From positions 248,001 through 312,000 of the forward strand of contig JASBNA010000008.1 in the NCBI GenBank assembly GCA_038087015.1: DNA of 64,000 bases. The letters are read 5' to 3'. Positions 1-13,242 of the stretch are shown in pieces. The notes under the pieces were generated by a model. The model ran no database searches. It was not told the DNA's origin and was given only the letters and a program-made list of their open reading frames with translations. The translations under genes and the position numbers were made by a program. Source of the DNA: Cerrena zonata. Taxonomy: Eukaryota > Basidiomycota > Agaricomycetes > Polyporales > Cerrenaceae. How positions within the stretch are numbered: the stretch's first letter is position 1; every line of letters begins with the position of its first letter.

Positions 1-773
1 CTTCAACCCGTCATTTACTCAAACTTCTCTCCAATTGCCATAACAGAACAGAGCTTGAGCCCGAGGATGTTTGAGAACTTACCTTTCATACCGACATATT
101 GGGGCATCGCCTTGGGCTGTTTGACACTCGGTGTGTCCGCTCGATACATCTTCAAGTTCTTGAGGATTAGAGGTACACCTCTACGCTTTCACTATTATTT
201 TTCTTCTGATTAGTTTAGCTTCTAGGAAGAGGATAATAACATGCACAAACGATCTGGAAAGGCGGAGTGATAATAATGGTGAGGAGGATGCTTTTGCCAT
301 AGGCTGTTATGTACGCACAGGCACTTAGTCATTTGACAGATAGAAACGATTCGGAGAGCGGAACTATATCAACACTTCCAGTTGATGATCAACAGCTACC
401 CACACCTAAGGAAGAAACTCCAGAAATAGAACATGAATCTCAAACACCAATTGGGGAACAGGACATATCTCATTGTATTCGACGCTCATCCTTAACGAGT
501 ATTCACTCAGAGCCGGAAGAAGAATCAATAATCCGTAGTCCTTCGTGCCAATCAACTTTGTATGAACCGGAGTCGCTTTCACCGTCAGCAAACCCATCTC
601 CGCACGAAGTCCCTCCAATAAATGATACAGGATTGGAGCGAAACTTTTCACTTACCAGTAGCAGCAATGCTACTTCTATTCGAACAGGACCTCCCTTCTA
701 CCAGGAAGACCTACCTGAAAACGAACAACGGATAGCTGGAGGGCCGTTAGGAGGAGCTGGAGGCATCGATTGA
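1..773 (+). CDS. TMP1: single-pass membrane protein, 5' end outside window
   Basis: The reading frame is already open at base 1. The first visible exon runs to 172 and ends in a hydrophobic helix (WGIALGCLTLGVSARYIF) followed by basic residues, as in a type I membrane anchor. My splice model adds a 17-base exon at 262-278 and a last exon at 321-773; the phases fit. The cytoplasmic part is rich in Ser, Pro, Glu and Thr and ends with PPFYQEDLPENEQRIAGGP, the family tail motif (PPxY followed by an R-I/L-x-GGP element). The outer domain lies upstream of the window. This is the first of nine related copies in 36 kb. Function is unknown; the PPxY suggests docking of a WW-domain protein (inference). 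Confidence 0.7.
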
Positions 774-890
774 GCCACTACTGAAATATTCATTGTTGGG
801 TTTTAATTTATACTATACAGGGATACACACGTAACATTTCTGAGCCAGTTCTATAACCTTTCCGTTTAATGCTGAATTATCGTTTATCGT

Positions 891-2195
891 TTACTTCGGG
901 ACGATGACTCCTCTGAACCTAGCCTTAGCGCGATTGTCGTATGCTTCTTGCACTTTCTCGAGCGGGAATTCTTGCACCATACACTTGACACCGGCGAACT
1001 TGGCAAAGTCGATGGTTTCTTCACTATCCCTAGGGGTTCCAGAAGGCCAGCCGCGAATGGAAGCGCGCTTCCCAATCAAAGAAGCTGCAGAAGAACGTAT
1101 TTGTAAGTCATGATGTCGCTCAATGTCATTCAAACTATACTCACGAAGGTAAAGCGGAGTTGCCTCAGGGAATCCGAGGATAAGCAACTGTCCGTCAATG
1201 GCTAATCCACCAATCATGCTCTCAAGCATTGAAGAACTTTGAGAGGTATACACGATAACCTTTGCTCCGCCTAATTTCTGAAGAGCCTGAGCAATATCTT
1301 CCTGAGACCCGTCGATGTAATGCGCTGCTCCAAGGCGCTTTGCGAGGTCTTGTTTGTCTGCAGAGGATGAGAGAGCAACGGTACGATATCCCATCTTATT
1401 GGCGAATTGTATAGCGAGATGGCCTAAACCTCTACATAGTTGTGGCGTTAATCATCATTGTAGAAGACATGGATAGGTAAAGTACATACCCAATGCCCTG
1501 AACGACGACGAGATCTCCGGGCTTGACATCCATGTGACGAAGAGAGTCTAAACAAATACTGTTTGGTATTTCTTTCCAGTGTATATTCATTTTTACTCAC
1601 TGTAGGTCGTTACGCCGGCACATAAAAGTGGTGCAGCTTCTGAGGGACTCATGTCCTCAGGAATTGGCAATAAAGCCTCAGAGCGCAGGGTGGCGTATTC
1701 GGCGTACCCGCCGTCCCTCGAGACACCTATTACGGTTAGATTTAATCCTGGTGTCTATCCACGTCATTTTCGCACTCGTACTCACCGTTTATAGCAACGT
1801 TATCACAAAGGTTAAAGATACCGCTTCGGCAGGTATCGCAGGTGAGACAATGTCCACCGTGCCAACCTGACCCGACACGTTGACCAATCTTCCAGAGCTT
1901 CTCGGATTGAGGAACGGCGACAACTTCTCCTACAATTTCATGTCCAGGGACAGTGGGCAAATTGATGAATGGGAATGCGACATTTTCAACGAATTCATCG
2001 CTAGAAAGGGCACGATAATCAGGTTATGCACACTCTTTGGGTTGAAGGTGTATCCCACCTTCCACAAACACCGCATGCGAGGACTTTGACAACGACTTCT
2101 CCCTCTTGCGGGTCTTTCCAATCGACACTGATTTTCTGCAATTTACCGCCCTTTTCGGTGAAGGCAAACGCGGTGTACTGCTTTGGATGAGCCAT
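891..2195 (-). CDS. Zinc-dependent alcohol dehydrogenase (MDR superfamily)
   Basis: Five exons (2195-2059, 2000-1786, 1726-1601, 1547-1490, 1431-891) encode 358 residues, the usual length for this family. The N-terminal catalytic domain has the CGVCG motif (catalytic zinc Cys), then PGHEIVGEVV (GHE motif) and the structural-zinc cysteines HCLTCDTC...NLC. The nucleotide-binding domain has GIGGLGHLA followed by the Rossmann strand ending in VALS. These are hallmarks of MDR alcohol dehydrogenases of the cinnamyl-alcohol/ADH6 or ADH1 type, which interconvert alcohols and aldehydes with NAD(P)H. The substrate cannot be told from sequence. No signal peptide is seen, so it is presumably cytosolic. 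The start MAHPKQYTAF is the only in-frame Met ahead of the conserved domain. Confidence 0.93.
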
Positions 2196-3463
2196 GAGTG
2201 AACAGGAAAGGAGTAGCGGGGATAATGAGAGTATTACTTGCTCATGGTATTTATATCTCGACGAACCCCGACGGGGATACTAGTACGGCGTGTCATAATC
2301 TTTGTGTTCACTACGACGCCGTGGAATGCCGTGCCTGCGTCATCGACGGTGGCGTCGACTAGGGAATTGAACATCTGTCAATGTGAGATAGGAGTTTCTT
2401 TGGAAATCGTCGCTCTCAGTCGGCCATCGAGATGTCAGACAAACCACTGCCTATCTGCCGGGACATACGCAAGTATTTTGGTACCTAATGGGCCATGTTT
2501 CAAGGTAGACGACCCAGTATTCCGTTTCGTTTTCAAACTTCATATCGTTCTTGAAGTGTCAATCTCTAGAACTACAGAAGTAGTTGGCCGGTGTCGAAGG
2601 AAGCAAGATAACTTGACGTCATAGTCCAGGTGTTCGACTCGAGTCAATCAGCTACAGGTTTGTAGTTCGACTCTAGGTTTTGATGTGCTGGAAACATTTG
2701 TTAATTCACAAAATGTTACTCACTCAAAGATCACTAGAGTCTCACCTAATTACTCGGCCAAGTTCAGAGTAAGCTACGGTGTTAAATATAGAGGCCTGGG
2801 GGGTCACATTGACATTTTATGATTGCTTCCGAAGATTGTGCGTTTTCACCGCCTGTGTAAAAGCCTTATCGACTATAGCGAGGTTCTTGTACAAGAACAC
2901 CATTGACTGTACTGAATCAACTGATGACTAGTATCGATGACTCACAGTCGGATTTATTTAGCGCTAATATATATACCTAGAGCCTGCTGGCACTAGCAGC
3001 GCTACTATTCTATGATCCAAACTAATAGACACGTCCATCTCCTGCGAAGATACGAACATGATGAGTCTCAACTGAGCCTTCTCGCATCCCCGACGAGAAC
3101 GCCCGAATCAGGGTACTCACGGGCAGGTGTGTAGAGGCTCCGTTCTACTGAGCCGATGTCTTACTTTTAGGTTCTTCCAGAACTCTACTCCGTTGTTTCT
3201 GCCTGTAGAAACAATATGCTTATGCCCTCAAACCTGCGAGATAGGATACTCATCTACTCGTTGCATCTGTTCGGACGTCTATCCGAGGGTCGTCGGAATA
3301 GATGTACTAGTAGGTAGAGCGTATAACTACAGCCTAAGCTAATAAATAGTGTTCTTTGCGTCGTCCATATCTATATTCTATTGAATGCAAAGGGCTTGCT
3401 CGTGAGTTTCCATTCAAATTTCTGTTATATTGTGACTTTACGATATCGTTGGTTTAAGATATC
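2196..3463. other. Gene-free stretch between ADH and TMP2
   Basis: The left part should hold the ADH promoter. From about 3127 to 3340 the + strand has a short open frame rich in cysteine (CLCPQTCEIGYSSTRCIC). It could be a decayed outer-domain exon of TMP2, but I could not join it convincingly. No RNA gene or repeat was recognised. Confidence 0.4.
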
Positions 3464-4303
3464 ATGTCTCTTTCTGACTACCGAAGGGTAAACATATCTC
3501 TACCATTATCTACGGAACCATTGCCCAGCTCAAATGTGGACTCTCACAAAAGTTCAACCGGGGTTTCGTCTGCTTCTTCTCAGTCTGCCACGAACACCAC
3601 AGGAAGTACGGCTACCACTTCACCCCAAACTTCGCAAACATATATAATGGGTACCTCAATAAGTTCACCTATCTATACTAGCTCGACGATACCAAGTAGC
3701 CCAATCACTTCCCAATCAACACCCGCTTCGAACAGTGGCTCTGGCACAGTGAAAATCATAGGCGTTGCAATTGGGACAGTGGGCTTTTGTTTGGCAATGT
3801 TCATACTATATCGACTACGTCAGCTCAAAAAGCGACGGGGATTATTTTGTGGTCAGTTTTTTCGTTTGGGAGTTTCTCTAGATAATGCTAAGAAGTAAAT
3901 AGGTTTAAGAAGACGATCTAGTAGTGAGCATAGTTCACGACTAACGTCACTTCGGCCTGACATTCTGCATTCAGTTCACGCCGAAATTATTGACGTAGTC
4001 ATGGTGCCAGTTAACCCACATGTTGCGAAAGTCGCACCAAACCAGGACGTTCATGAAGGACAAAATAGTCGTCCTATACGGGAAGAACATCATCCCCATA
4101 TGTCTTGCGTAGAACGTGAAGGTCCAGTGAACCTGTCAAATGAGAACGTCGAGCTTCATGGATTCCTTCAAACGCAACCCGTAGTAGGTTACCGGTTCCC
4201 ATTTGACGACCGTCACAGCTCTACGACAGAGCCTCCTCGATATGAGGAAATCATAGGACATAATGAAATGCGATTGGAGGGTGGTCTGGTGGATCGAAGG
4301 TGA
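3464..4303 (+). CDS. TMP2: Ser/Thr-rich single-pass membrane protein
   Basis: Visible exons are 3464-3851, 3903-3923 and 3975-4303, joined in phase. The first encodes a Ser/Thr-rich stretch of about 95 residues, then a hydrophobic helix (IIGVAIGTVGFCLAMFILY) and a basic stop-transfer (RLRQLKKRR). The tiny second exon gives LRRRSS. The last exon opens with the shared juxtamembrane motif VMVPVNPHVAKVAPNQD and ends with PPRYEEIIGHNEMRLEGG, the PPxY/GG tail. The same exon layout occurs in TMP3, TMP5 and TMP6. No signal peptide precedes the first Met in frame, so an upstream exon is missing from my model or the 5' end has decayed. The GGP of relatives is GGL here. Confidence 0.7.
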
Positions 4304-4611
4304 TTCACCGTATGTATCATGCTGACTGCTCGAATCAATAATGCGATGTATTTCAATATTTGGTCTTAAACTATTGTAGGATCTCAAGAAAGTCCCATTG
4401 TTGTCGATATCCATAGATCTATATAAATTTACGATAGACATAACTGTAACAGAGAACTATTAGATAGGTCCGGTTCGATTCGCCTCTGAACATATTACGT
4501 AATCAGAAATGCCAATGACATTGTCCCGACAACCTATATTGAGGGACTCAGACTGCAGTACGACCATTTATCGCTCTCTAGCAAGTTGTATATCACAGAA
4601 CACTGCCCACA

Positions 4612-5602
4612 ATGTCGACACGACCTCTGAACGATGATGAAGTCATCACCGAGATGAACAAGATGGTCAGTCTCTTGCGCACCTTAGGATATGCGATACA
4701 GCCGATCTGAGGTATATAATCCGTGATAGTACTGACTGGGTCTTTCCCTTATGATAGGTAGCGTTCATTAAACAAGAGGCGTTGGAGAAGGCAAGGGAAA
4801 TCAAAGTCAAAGCTGATGAGGAGTTCGCAATCGAGAAGGTGCGTGCCGCAATTTCAACGCGCATTGACTCTACTAAACACATACATTTCGATCATTAGGC
4901 CAAGCTTGTGAAGCAAGAGCAACAGGCTATCGACGCTCAATACGAAAAGAAGCGCAAAGGTGCAGAGACCTCGCAGAAAATGTAAGGGTGTTCAATAGTA
5001 CAGCATGCCCTAGCTAACTGGAATCACAGTGCCCAATCGACCTTGACCAACAAATCACGACTCAAGCTCCTCCAACAACGAGAGGAACATCTTCAAGATC
5101 TCTTTTCGACCTCACGCTCTTCGATTCTAGAGCTTGCGTCTAATGAAGGTCAATACGTCCAATTCCTCGAGGGCGTGATCCTTCAGGGACTGCTGCAGTT
5201 GCTCGAGCCAGAAGCCATTCTTCGTGCAAGGGAGAAGGATGCTGATGCCGTCGCAAAGGCTGCTGAAGGTGCTGCTAGGCAATACCACGAACTTAGTGGG
5301 AGACACGCCAAGACTGAGGTGGAGGCTTCACTATCTAATGAACTGTAAGTTAATATTCGCTGCTTCTCCTACTGCGTCGATTTACGGTATTCCCTCTAGT
5401 GCTGGTGGTGTCGTCCTCATTGGTGCAAACAACCGCATCACGATTGACAACACTCTCGATGAACGATTACGCCTCCTTGAGGATAGGGTATGAATTTCCA
5501 AGTCTCATTGTTCTATCACAAACTCATTTTTCTCCATAGATGTTGCCAGAGATCCGACATGATCTCTTCGGACTCAACCCCAACCGCAAGTTTTACAACT
5601 AG
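4612..5602 (+). CDS. VMA4: V-type proton ATPase subunit E
   Basis: Six exons (4612-4665, 4758-4838, 4899-4981, 5030-5344, 5400-5487, 5540-5602) give 227 residues, the normal size of subunit E. The N-terminal half is a charged helix (MVAFIKQEALEKAREIKVKA), as expected of the peripheral stalk that pairs with subunit G. The C-terminal half has the conserved AGGVVLIGANNRITIDNTLDE block, and the protein ends in the classic LPEIRHDLFG. Subunit E is part of the V1 stator that links the catalytic head to the membrane a-subunit of the vacuolar/endosomal proton pump. The gene converges on the GH95 gene, with only 160 bp between the stops. Confidence 0.96.
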
Positions 5603-5762
5603 TTCTACACTTCATCTTCGCATTCCATATTCAGAGATGAACCGCGGTCATGTACCAATACACCAAGGATTTTATACATGGACCTTTAATTTACACATCT
5701 TGCACTTTGCACTTTACATCATACAGTGTCCGTTCGCCTTGCAAACATCAGAATCATTTCTG

Positions 5763-8700
5763 CTACACGTGAAGAACCTGTGTGGTTCCTGGAGAAGTCA
5801 CAAACGAGGATACGGTCTTGCCTCCATAGACGATATGAACGGGTCTAGCTTTGATATCCGGATTCGCTTTCATAGAAATAGGTCCCACTCTACCATTTCC
5901 CCAAGAAAAGTCGAGTGTTAATCCTCCTCGTACTCTGGCGCCTTTGATAGAGCCTGAGGGCCAATTAGTGGGTAATGCTGGCAGTATGAAGACGGTTAAT
6001 GGTGTCGAGAGATCTGCGACGTCGGGAGACTGTAAAAGTCCGTTCTAATACGGCAGTGTAAGCGTTTCAGCTTTAGAAGTGGGAAGATTCAGTGAACAAT
6101 GCGTACTAGTAATGCTCCAGGATACCCGAGGTTGGCATCGATCTGGAAAATAGGATCGTCTTGGTCGGGGTTATACAAACTAAACAAGTTGGGTCCGAAG
6201 TCCCTCTTGATCGCATACTAATACCACCCCAAACCGTTGATTTATCAGTATCCTCCACTAATAACAGTTCATAAACACTACTTACCGCAAGTTCAAAGTG
6301 GAACTGACTCGCATTCTTCAACTGAGCCCAACAAGCCGCACGCCAGACCTTCTCCCATCCGGCATCAGCATCAGGACCAGTTCCATTACCACGGTGGATT
6401 AAACTCGTCGTAGCTGCGTTGATCACTTGATCAATGGTGTACGATTTGGTGGCATTTGTGATGTTCTGTGGAAGACCTTGGATGGAAGGATCGTATGAAG
6501 TGATTGCATAACCGGGGTAGAGTCCGATGAGGTGGGATAGGTGACGGTGGGTGTCGTCTGGAGAGTCCATGTCGATCTTCCATTCTGGAAACAGATGTGA
6601 GTATGTTTTGATGTGGTGGAGTGTTGAGGTTCTTACCTTGAAGTTGGCCCCATGAACCGATATGTATACCTTTGTCCATCTGGGCACGTTTCCTTCGAAC
6701 CTCTGTAACAACGTTGTCAAAGGTGGCATCATGTATTATTTTTGTAATGACGTACCTTCCAAGAAAGCAGTATCCGTGTCACCAGAAACATCGAAACCCT
6801 TCTCAATCGAGTTGAAGAGTTGCCAAATAAGTTGCTGGGCATGCGCACAACCTGTTTATAGGAAATGGGACATAAGTTTGTTTGACCTCTATTGGAGTAA
6901 CTATTGTGTGCCAAACGCACCCAAAGTGATAGGTGTTTGCTCTGGTGAGTTGCAGGGATTCACAACGAGAGTGGTATCGTTGAACCGTTCGTCAGGAATA
7001 AGTTTGTCAAGATGGAACTCGGCAACGCCCTGTGTAGAAATATCACTCTCAGCCATGTATTATCATTTGACTGAAACATCGCACTTGCCTTGAGAAGCGG
7101 CCACCCTTGTGACTTAAACCATTCGACATCATTCGTAAAGTCCAAATGGTCCCAGACATGAATCATCTACGGTGTATATGATCACTCAGAACTGGAACTG
7201 TTGAAGAGGAATTAAAGAGCCTACCATCCACACGGCTGATTCTAAGGATTATGATTGGTATCAATAAAGGCTTAGAAAGTCATCGAATCGGCACATTACG
7301 GACCTGGGTAATTCGCCCATTGAGCAGAGTTCCCGCTCAGTTTCATTCCAGTATGACCAAAGATCTAGTGCAATCGGTAAAAATAGAAATACACACTGGG
7401 AGGGAGGGAACTTACGTTCATCTACATCCAAGATTTAGAAAACCCTTTCACAAGAAAGTCTCAGAAGTAATCTCACCTCGTTGTGCGTGACCCAACCTCG
7501 GCTGATATTGTAGAGGACCTGAGCGGTGATAGCACCCCTCGGTGCCCAGTTTTTCTACGAGGGATGAGCTTAAATAAAGCAAGGATAGATCGAGATTACT
7601 CACCTCAAAGTAGTCAAATAAGGGAGTGACCAGGTTCATGTTGGTCATTTCAGCGACCCAGTAGTTCATTTGAATATTGATGTTGGAATCTATCCGGTTG
7701 TAGGTAAACACTACAGAAAATCTGATGTAAGGAAAGGAGGCTCACGGTAGTCTGGTGAGTGAAGTTAATCAGACATTTGAGTAGGATGAAAGGTAACGAT
7801 ATACATACCAGCACTCCAAGGGTTACTGATATCTCTCGCCCATTTCCCTTGCAAGTTCGCCGGAAGCACTCCGGGCGCACTCCCCGTCAACAAATATCTT
7901 CCAAAGTTGAACGTTAGCCACTCCAAATAAGTATCTCCAGTATCGGTTGAGTATGCAGCAACAATCTCATCAGTCGACCGAGTAAAATCAGGCGTCTGTC
8001 CCAGAGATAAGCTGAAGCTACCAAGTAGACCATGATAAGACTGAATATGGCCACTAAGCAGAGATTGGTATCTAGAAATGGACGAGCCGACAGGAGCAGC
8101 AGAGTTGATCTCTTTTACAAGGCCATCATGGGGATCTACTCCTTTAAATGAGAAATTATGTGCGGCGTTTCCAGCATCTTGATCGAAGTCTGTCCCTCCA
8201 ACCCAAGTGACCCAAGACGCAGTAGCACCCGAGATGCCAATCGTAGCATTATTGCTCCCAGTAGATGAGCACCCGACCGTAGCATTGGAACCGGCGACAT
8301 TTACACGACCAATGAGTTCATATGTCATCTGGGAAGAGACAACGCTGCCTTTCATGACAAGAGTACTATTATCGAGGCAACTGACGGACGCATCAGGAAG
8401 ACCGATTTCAATGGCAGTGTTGAAGGAGTACGTGATGCTGGGAAGAGTGGATGAGCTGTTTGTGAGTTGAACGCACGCTTTCGCGGGGTTAGAACAAAAT
8501 GAGGTTCTATAAAATATAAGGCACGATGTGACACCAATAAAGAGAGAGTCATACCGTGTTATTTTATCACCTCCAGCTGTCCAAGTAGTATGAGTGACCG
8601 CATCATCGAGATCGAGCCATCGACCATAGTCGGTGACATTGGCAGTGCTGTCAAGAGTGGTGATAAGGTATCCTGCTCCTGCGTACGAGCCTGTTGGGAG

Positions 8701-9301
8701 TATACATATACGTGACCCGGAAATTGACATTGAGATGGATTAGGGAATTACCATATGCGCCTGCGTCTGTAGACAACTCTTCGATGTCTATTTAAGATTT
8801 CGGCTCGTCAGTAAATGTCGAGAGCCTCGTTTAGGATAGCGCGACTTACTGTCAATTGTCCTGAGGAGAAAATAGTCTGACGAATCCTCTCCATGTCAGA
8901 AGCCATCGTAGTTCGCTCATCTGGCTGTTTGTTTCCACCATTGTAACTCTACAAAAACTTAATGTACGCTTTAGCAACCTTAAGTTGGTTTGCTTACTGA
9001 ATCCGCGAAAGGTCCGCCAGACCATAGCGACTCTATGTTGAGTTGCGTAGTTTCCTGTACAGTACCACCAGGAGTCATAGCTAGCATATACTGTTAGTGA
9101 ACTTCAACAACCCATTTCTATACAAGAATTACCTGCGAGATACCCATTCCCAATCGGAAGCCACTCCTTCGACCAAGACACCCCCACTGTCTTGAACCAT
9201 ATCCCGTTCCCAGACGCAGGGAACCCAGGGGGTGCGGCCTCAATAGTAGAAACTAATCCTAGGACGGGCAGCAATGCGCCCCTCTGAAACATTCTACCCA
9301 T
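5763..9301 (-). CDS. Secreted alpha-L-fucosidase, glycoside hydrolase family 95
   Basis: This is a gene of many exons and about 800 residues. It starts at 9301 with a signal peptide (MGRMFQRGALLPVLGLVS.. before AAPPGFPASG). The first exons give WSKEWLPIGNGYLAG and ESLWSGGPFADSYNGG, the N-terminal beta domain of GH95. Further on come LPANLQGKWARDISNPW, QMNYWVAEMTNMN and DDTHRHLSHLIGLYPG from the (alpha/alpha)6 catalytic domain, then DPIFQIDANLGYPGALL and the C-terminal beta domain (LPALPTNWPSGSIKGARVRGG) ending at 5763. The family hydrolyses alpha-1,2-L-fucosyl bonds, and some members act on L-galactose. It is probably used outside the cell on plant xyloglucan or glycoproteins. Intron boundaries such as 6107/6044 were checked by eye; not every junction was. 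Confidence 0.93.
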
Positions 9302-10421
9302 GACGCTAGGATACAAGTAGTCCAGCAAAAGGGCTAGTCCAGAAGAGAGTCCGAGGAGAGACAATAATAGCCAGAATGACACTTTATATCTAGGGTATCT
9401 AGAAGGTTGTTTTGTTTGATGATACTGACAATGCCGCCTATGGGCGGTCCAGGCTGAATTACCGAGCGGGAGACCAGCCCCAGTGACTTTCGGCGAAGTC
9501 GAGTACAAGCATGGTGCACAATGCGCATCCAGTGCGCCAGTACAATCTTGATGCAAAATCCCTGCACTCATGACCTATTTTGTGTTCAAATTACTACATG
9601 TGAAGTGCCGTGTTCCTGGTAAGAACGAGGAGAAGTTTGATCATGTACATACACAGTTCTGAGAATGGAATACGTCGTAAATGGAGGCATCGGCCGTTGA
9701 AGGACATCGCAAACCATACGTCGAGAGACACATGCTACACAACACAGGTGACGATGTAGGATTCGGACCGCCTGCTGGTGGAAGAGGTCCACATGACTTG
9801 GAACGTTCTGTGGAGTACGAGGGTCGTAAGTAAGTACTAACGTCCGAGGCTCATCCGGGTTAAGACGGCGGTAGACGGCTGAAGGAGAGTAAATGACTGC
9901 AGGAAGGGTCAGTCATGCAAACTTTCGTCGTACATGGAATGCCGTAACGAACCACGAACTCATCTTGTCTTTACAACGTCACGAATTACATACGCGCTTC
10001 TCTACTATCTTCGTAAATGAATGAGTCGGGTCTCTCGAGGATCTTCTAACTTCGAGTTTCAAGCTCAAAGTACAGGGAAAAGATATGAGTTTAGGAGAAA
10101 TGCTGCATTTCTTGAGGTTGATATATATGAGAACCTGTCAGATGATGGTACTTAGCAAATAGACAGTGCAAGTTCCGAGACAACCATAATTGATGAAAAC
10201 GAGCGCCACGGTCGTGTGTAACTTACCCGAATCCCGAACACGGAGCGATTTGAATTCAATTTCAAAGCAGCGTAGACCAAAGATTAATAGGTTTGGGGCG
10301 AAGCGAACTCTTACAGATACTTAAGTAGTATATGGCTACTCGTTTTAGTGGGACAAATAATGACGATATTACAATACCTAGTATACTATCTATGTACCAC
10401 TTAAAGATCGAATTTTACGAG
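9302..10421. other. Intergenic, upstream of the fucosidase gene
   Basis: It holds the GH95 promoter side and the 3' flank of TMP3. An open frame continues upstream of the chosen GH95 start (to about 9571) but lacks secretion-signal character, so I treat it as untranslated. No gene was recognised. Confidence 0.4.
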
Positions 10422-11752
10422 CTACTGCCTCGTTCGAATAGCAGGACCACCCTTTAGTCGTACTTCATTGAGGCCAATCAATTCCTCATACCTTGGTGGT
10501 TGTGTATCATACGTAGTAGATATATGAGTGTTGGGATCATATAAAGACAACCCAGAGATTGTCTCGTTTCCTACTACGGGTAAGGATTCCACTCTACGGT
10601 CTCGAAGACTGTCAAGACTTGGAACGAGTAAAGATAGAGGAGGTGCCGGTTCAATATTTCTAGGTGCAGTAGCATTGATATCCATCAAGTTGTCTTGCAT
10701 CTGCGGAGTTGTACGAATTCGGTTGTGCGATACAGAATGATTCCTCTCCACCTGGAGAGCGTCCTGATTGTGTGCAACTTTAGGGACGTGAGGATCGACT
10801 GGCACCATTACGTCAATCATTTCAGGACTATCTGTACGTGAAGATATAAGTTAAAGTCCTGGCGTCATGAAGGACACTTACAACCGAATTCCTTTCTTAA
10901 ATCTACTAGATAGTAAGAACTGATTAGATGCAAGGATTGAGGAATTATCACTGACCGAGAATTGTATGTGACCGTCTCCTAACCCATCGATACAAAAACA
11001 ACATTAGCAGGCAGAATACCACTGGTGTTATCGCGATGGCTGCAATGTTTGCTGGGCTTGGGTGGGATGATCGCTGTGTCGAACGTCCACCCAAAGAGGA
11101 TATTGGTGTAGGAGTAATGGAAGTTATTGAGCCTCTGGATATCATTCCCTGTGAAGAGCTCGTAGCGAGTGGTGGAGGTTGTTTCAACTCTGTCTGTGAG
11201 TTGGAAGGTGAGTTTGAGCTCGAAGGTAAGTTTGAATGTGAGCTTGAACTTGGAGGTGAGCTGTCTATTATCCATGTACCCGAAGGACTCTGACTGGGAC
11301 GGATGATAGAAGTTCCTGTACGTAATGGGCCCATATTTGGGGTAATGATTACTGTGGAAGTCTCTGTAGTCCAAGTAGGGATATCCTGAGTGTGGTTCAC
11401 GATAAAAGTTCTGGTCGCAGTGGGAATGGGAGAAGATGATTCCTGAGTATTCACGGTATCTGTGGCATCTGTGGCACTAATTGGTAGGTCGCTGGATGCG
11501 GAAGTCGCCGACAAAACTTCCGCGGTCAAGAGAGTGCTTTCGACAGAAACAAGGGACCCAGAGACGCGTAACGTTGCCAAAGGGATAGGGGTGGCATCCG
11601 AGTCAGAAATCGTAAATGTCATGTTTCCCGACATTTCTTTGACCCAATGATCGAAAACTAAAATCGATGAGACTAGGGAAACGTGAAGCCCGCAGTACCC
11701 TGCGACGCCTACAGAGATTTCGACGACTTTCAGCTTTTCGTTTAAGTCATTT
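10422..11752 (-). CDS. TMP3: Ser/Thr-rich single-pass membrane protein, only minus-strand copy
   Basis: The exons are about 11752-10956, 10905-10882 and 10831-10422. The big exon is open above the first Met of the frame (11634). That upper part (GLHVSLVSSILVFDHWV) resembles the end of a folded outer domain, followed by about 200 residues rich in Ser/Thr/Pro, then the helix IAAIAITPVVFCLLMLFLY and RWVRRR. The tiny exon gives DLRKEFG. The tail exon starts with MIDVMVPVDPHVPKVAHNQ and ends in TQPPRYEELIGLNEVRLKGG, the clearest examples of both family motifs. The 5' exons with the signal peptide were not resolved, so the true start lies further up (about 11800-12270). Confidence 0.78.
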
Positions 11753-13242
11753 CTATATACGATGCTAGCAACAACTTACTGAGATACTTGCTTGCTTCGG
11801 ATAGGATATACAACCAACGGGGTAGGGTGTAAATCCATGCCCCCACATCGTGCAAAGTTCCTTATATTATAAAGGTTGTAGCTAGGAGGCGCGAATGGGA
11901 AGCGACTACCTTGAACATTGCACGGAAGCAATCAGGGAACCCGGACCTACATATCATCATCACAATTCTGTCTTTTCGAAGTGCCGAAATGGGCATAATA
12001 CCACATCTACAGATGGCCGTGTGCCCCGTGCATCGGTAAACACAAGATAGAAGACGTGAAATGAACCTTGAAAGCGTCACCGGCAGAGATAAAAGCAAGG
12101 TGCTGTGCAAGCATTGCCCATACTTTGGTCCGTCATCTGTCATGAAAGCACAGATGTAAAAACGAGAGCCGAAACGAAGCCTCAAGTACTGGTTGAAGAA
12201 TGAACCCGAGCTTGGCCGAGGGAACTTGTAGCCTTTTTCAGGCTCTGTCCTTAGATAATGATAATTCATAAAGATGTTATATCATAAGCAGACGATAACC
12301 ACCGAGGATAAAGAACTTGAAGCTTAAGACGGTAAGCCTTCTACTTTTATCTTTCATATTGTCAATTCTCGAGTTTCAGTGAAGCGAAGAGTAGTGAATT
12401 GCGTTGGTATTGCGAAGCGGCCATTGCAAAAACACTACAAAACGCGTTTTCAGCATCCCACACTTAGAATATATTTTGTATGCAGGTTAGCGGGGCTAAC
12501 GACTCCGGATGTCCGAGTATTATGACACGGACACGGTGACCATCCATGCGGGTGAACAATTGTCTTCATCCTATGTAGAGGGCATAGTAGAGACTGTAGC
12601 TGGGTATACTTATGCTGTTGTGTAGGCTATAGTGCACAGTAGGAGAACTAACCACAGGTCAGCCTGAGTTTGAGCCTCTGCCCAGGATGCTTTCTGATTC
12701 CCCTCTCGATTTCGTTCATTGCAGGCTCGCACCAACTATTTCGTCCTTTAACCTATAAACTCGAACTACAAGAAACTTTCTCCATTCTAATCCTAGCTTC
12801 CTGTCATATCCCTCAATCATAATCATCTATCGTAAGGAGTCGGGGACTGGCGTTGCCACGACGCCGCTACCGGTGGGATGGATGGGCAATCGTTATATCC
12901 ACTCAATGTTCGTGAAACAGGCCGGCTCGCTCACAAGGTTCACTCGTCTGCCTAGAAACTTGAACCCACAAGTACGCATCATGACCCCTATACCATAACA
13001 CGTACTAATATCTGGAACAGTGCATTTGATTATTAGGAACGCCTTCCATTGTCCGAATGCCAATGACTCTTTGAGCCGCCAATGCCACTTTGACAACGGC
13101 TCAACAGCGCTCCACAGTCATTGACCTCTCGCTAAACTCGTTACTGAGATAAATATCCCAGAGGTATGCCCTATTCCCTTCACTCACTTCAAGTTTAAGA
13201 TCCCCACTCTCCCAGTTCTCGTCCCTCCTCCGTCCACACATT
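11753..13242. other. Mostly gene-free stretch with missing 5' exons of TMP3
   Basis: The lower third probably contains the unresolved N-terminal exons of TMP3 on the minus strand. The rest is the divergent promoter region toward the gene at 13243. No other coding pattern was recognised. Confidence 0.35.
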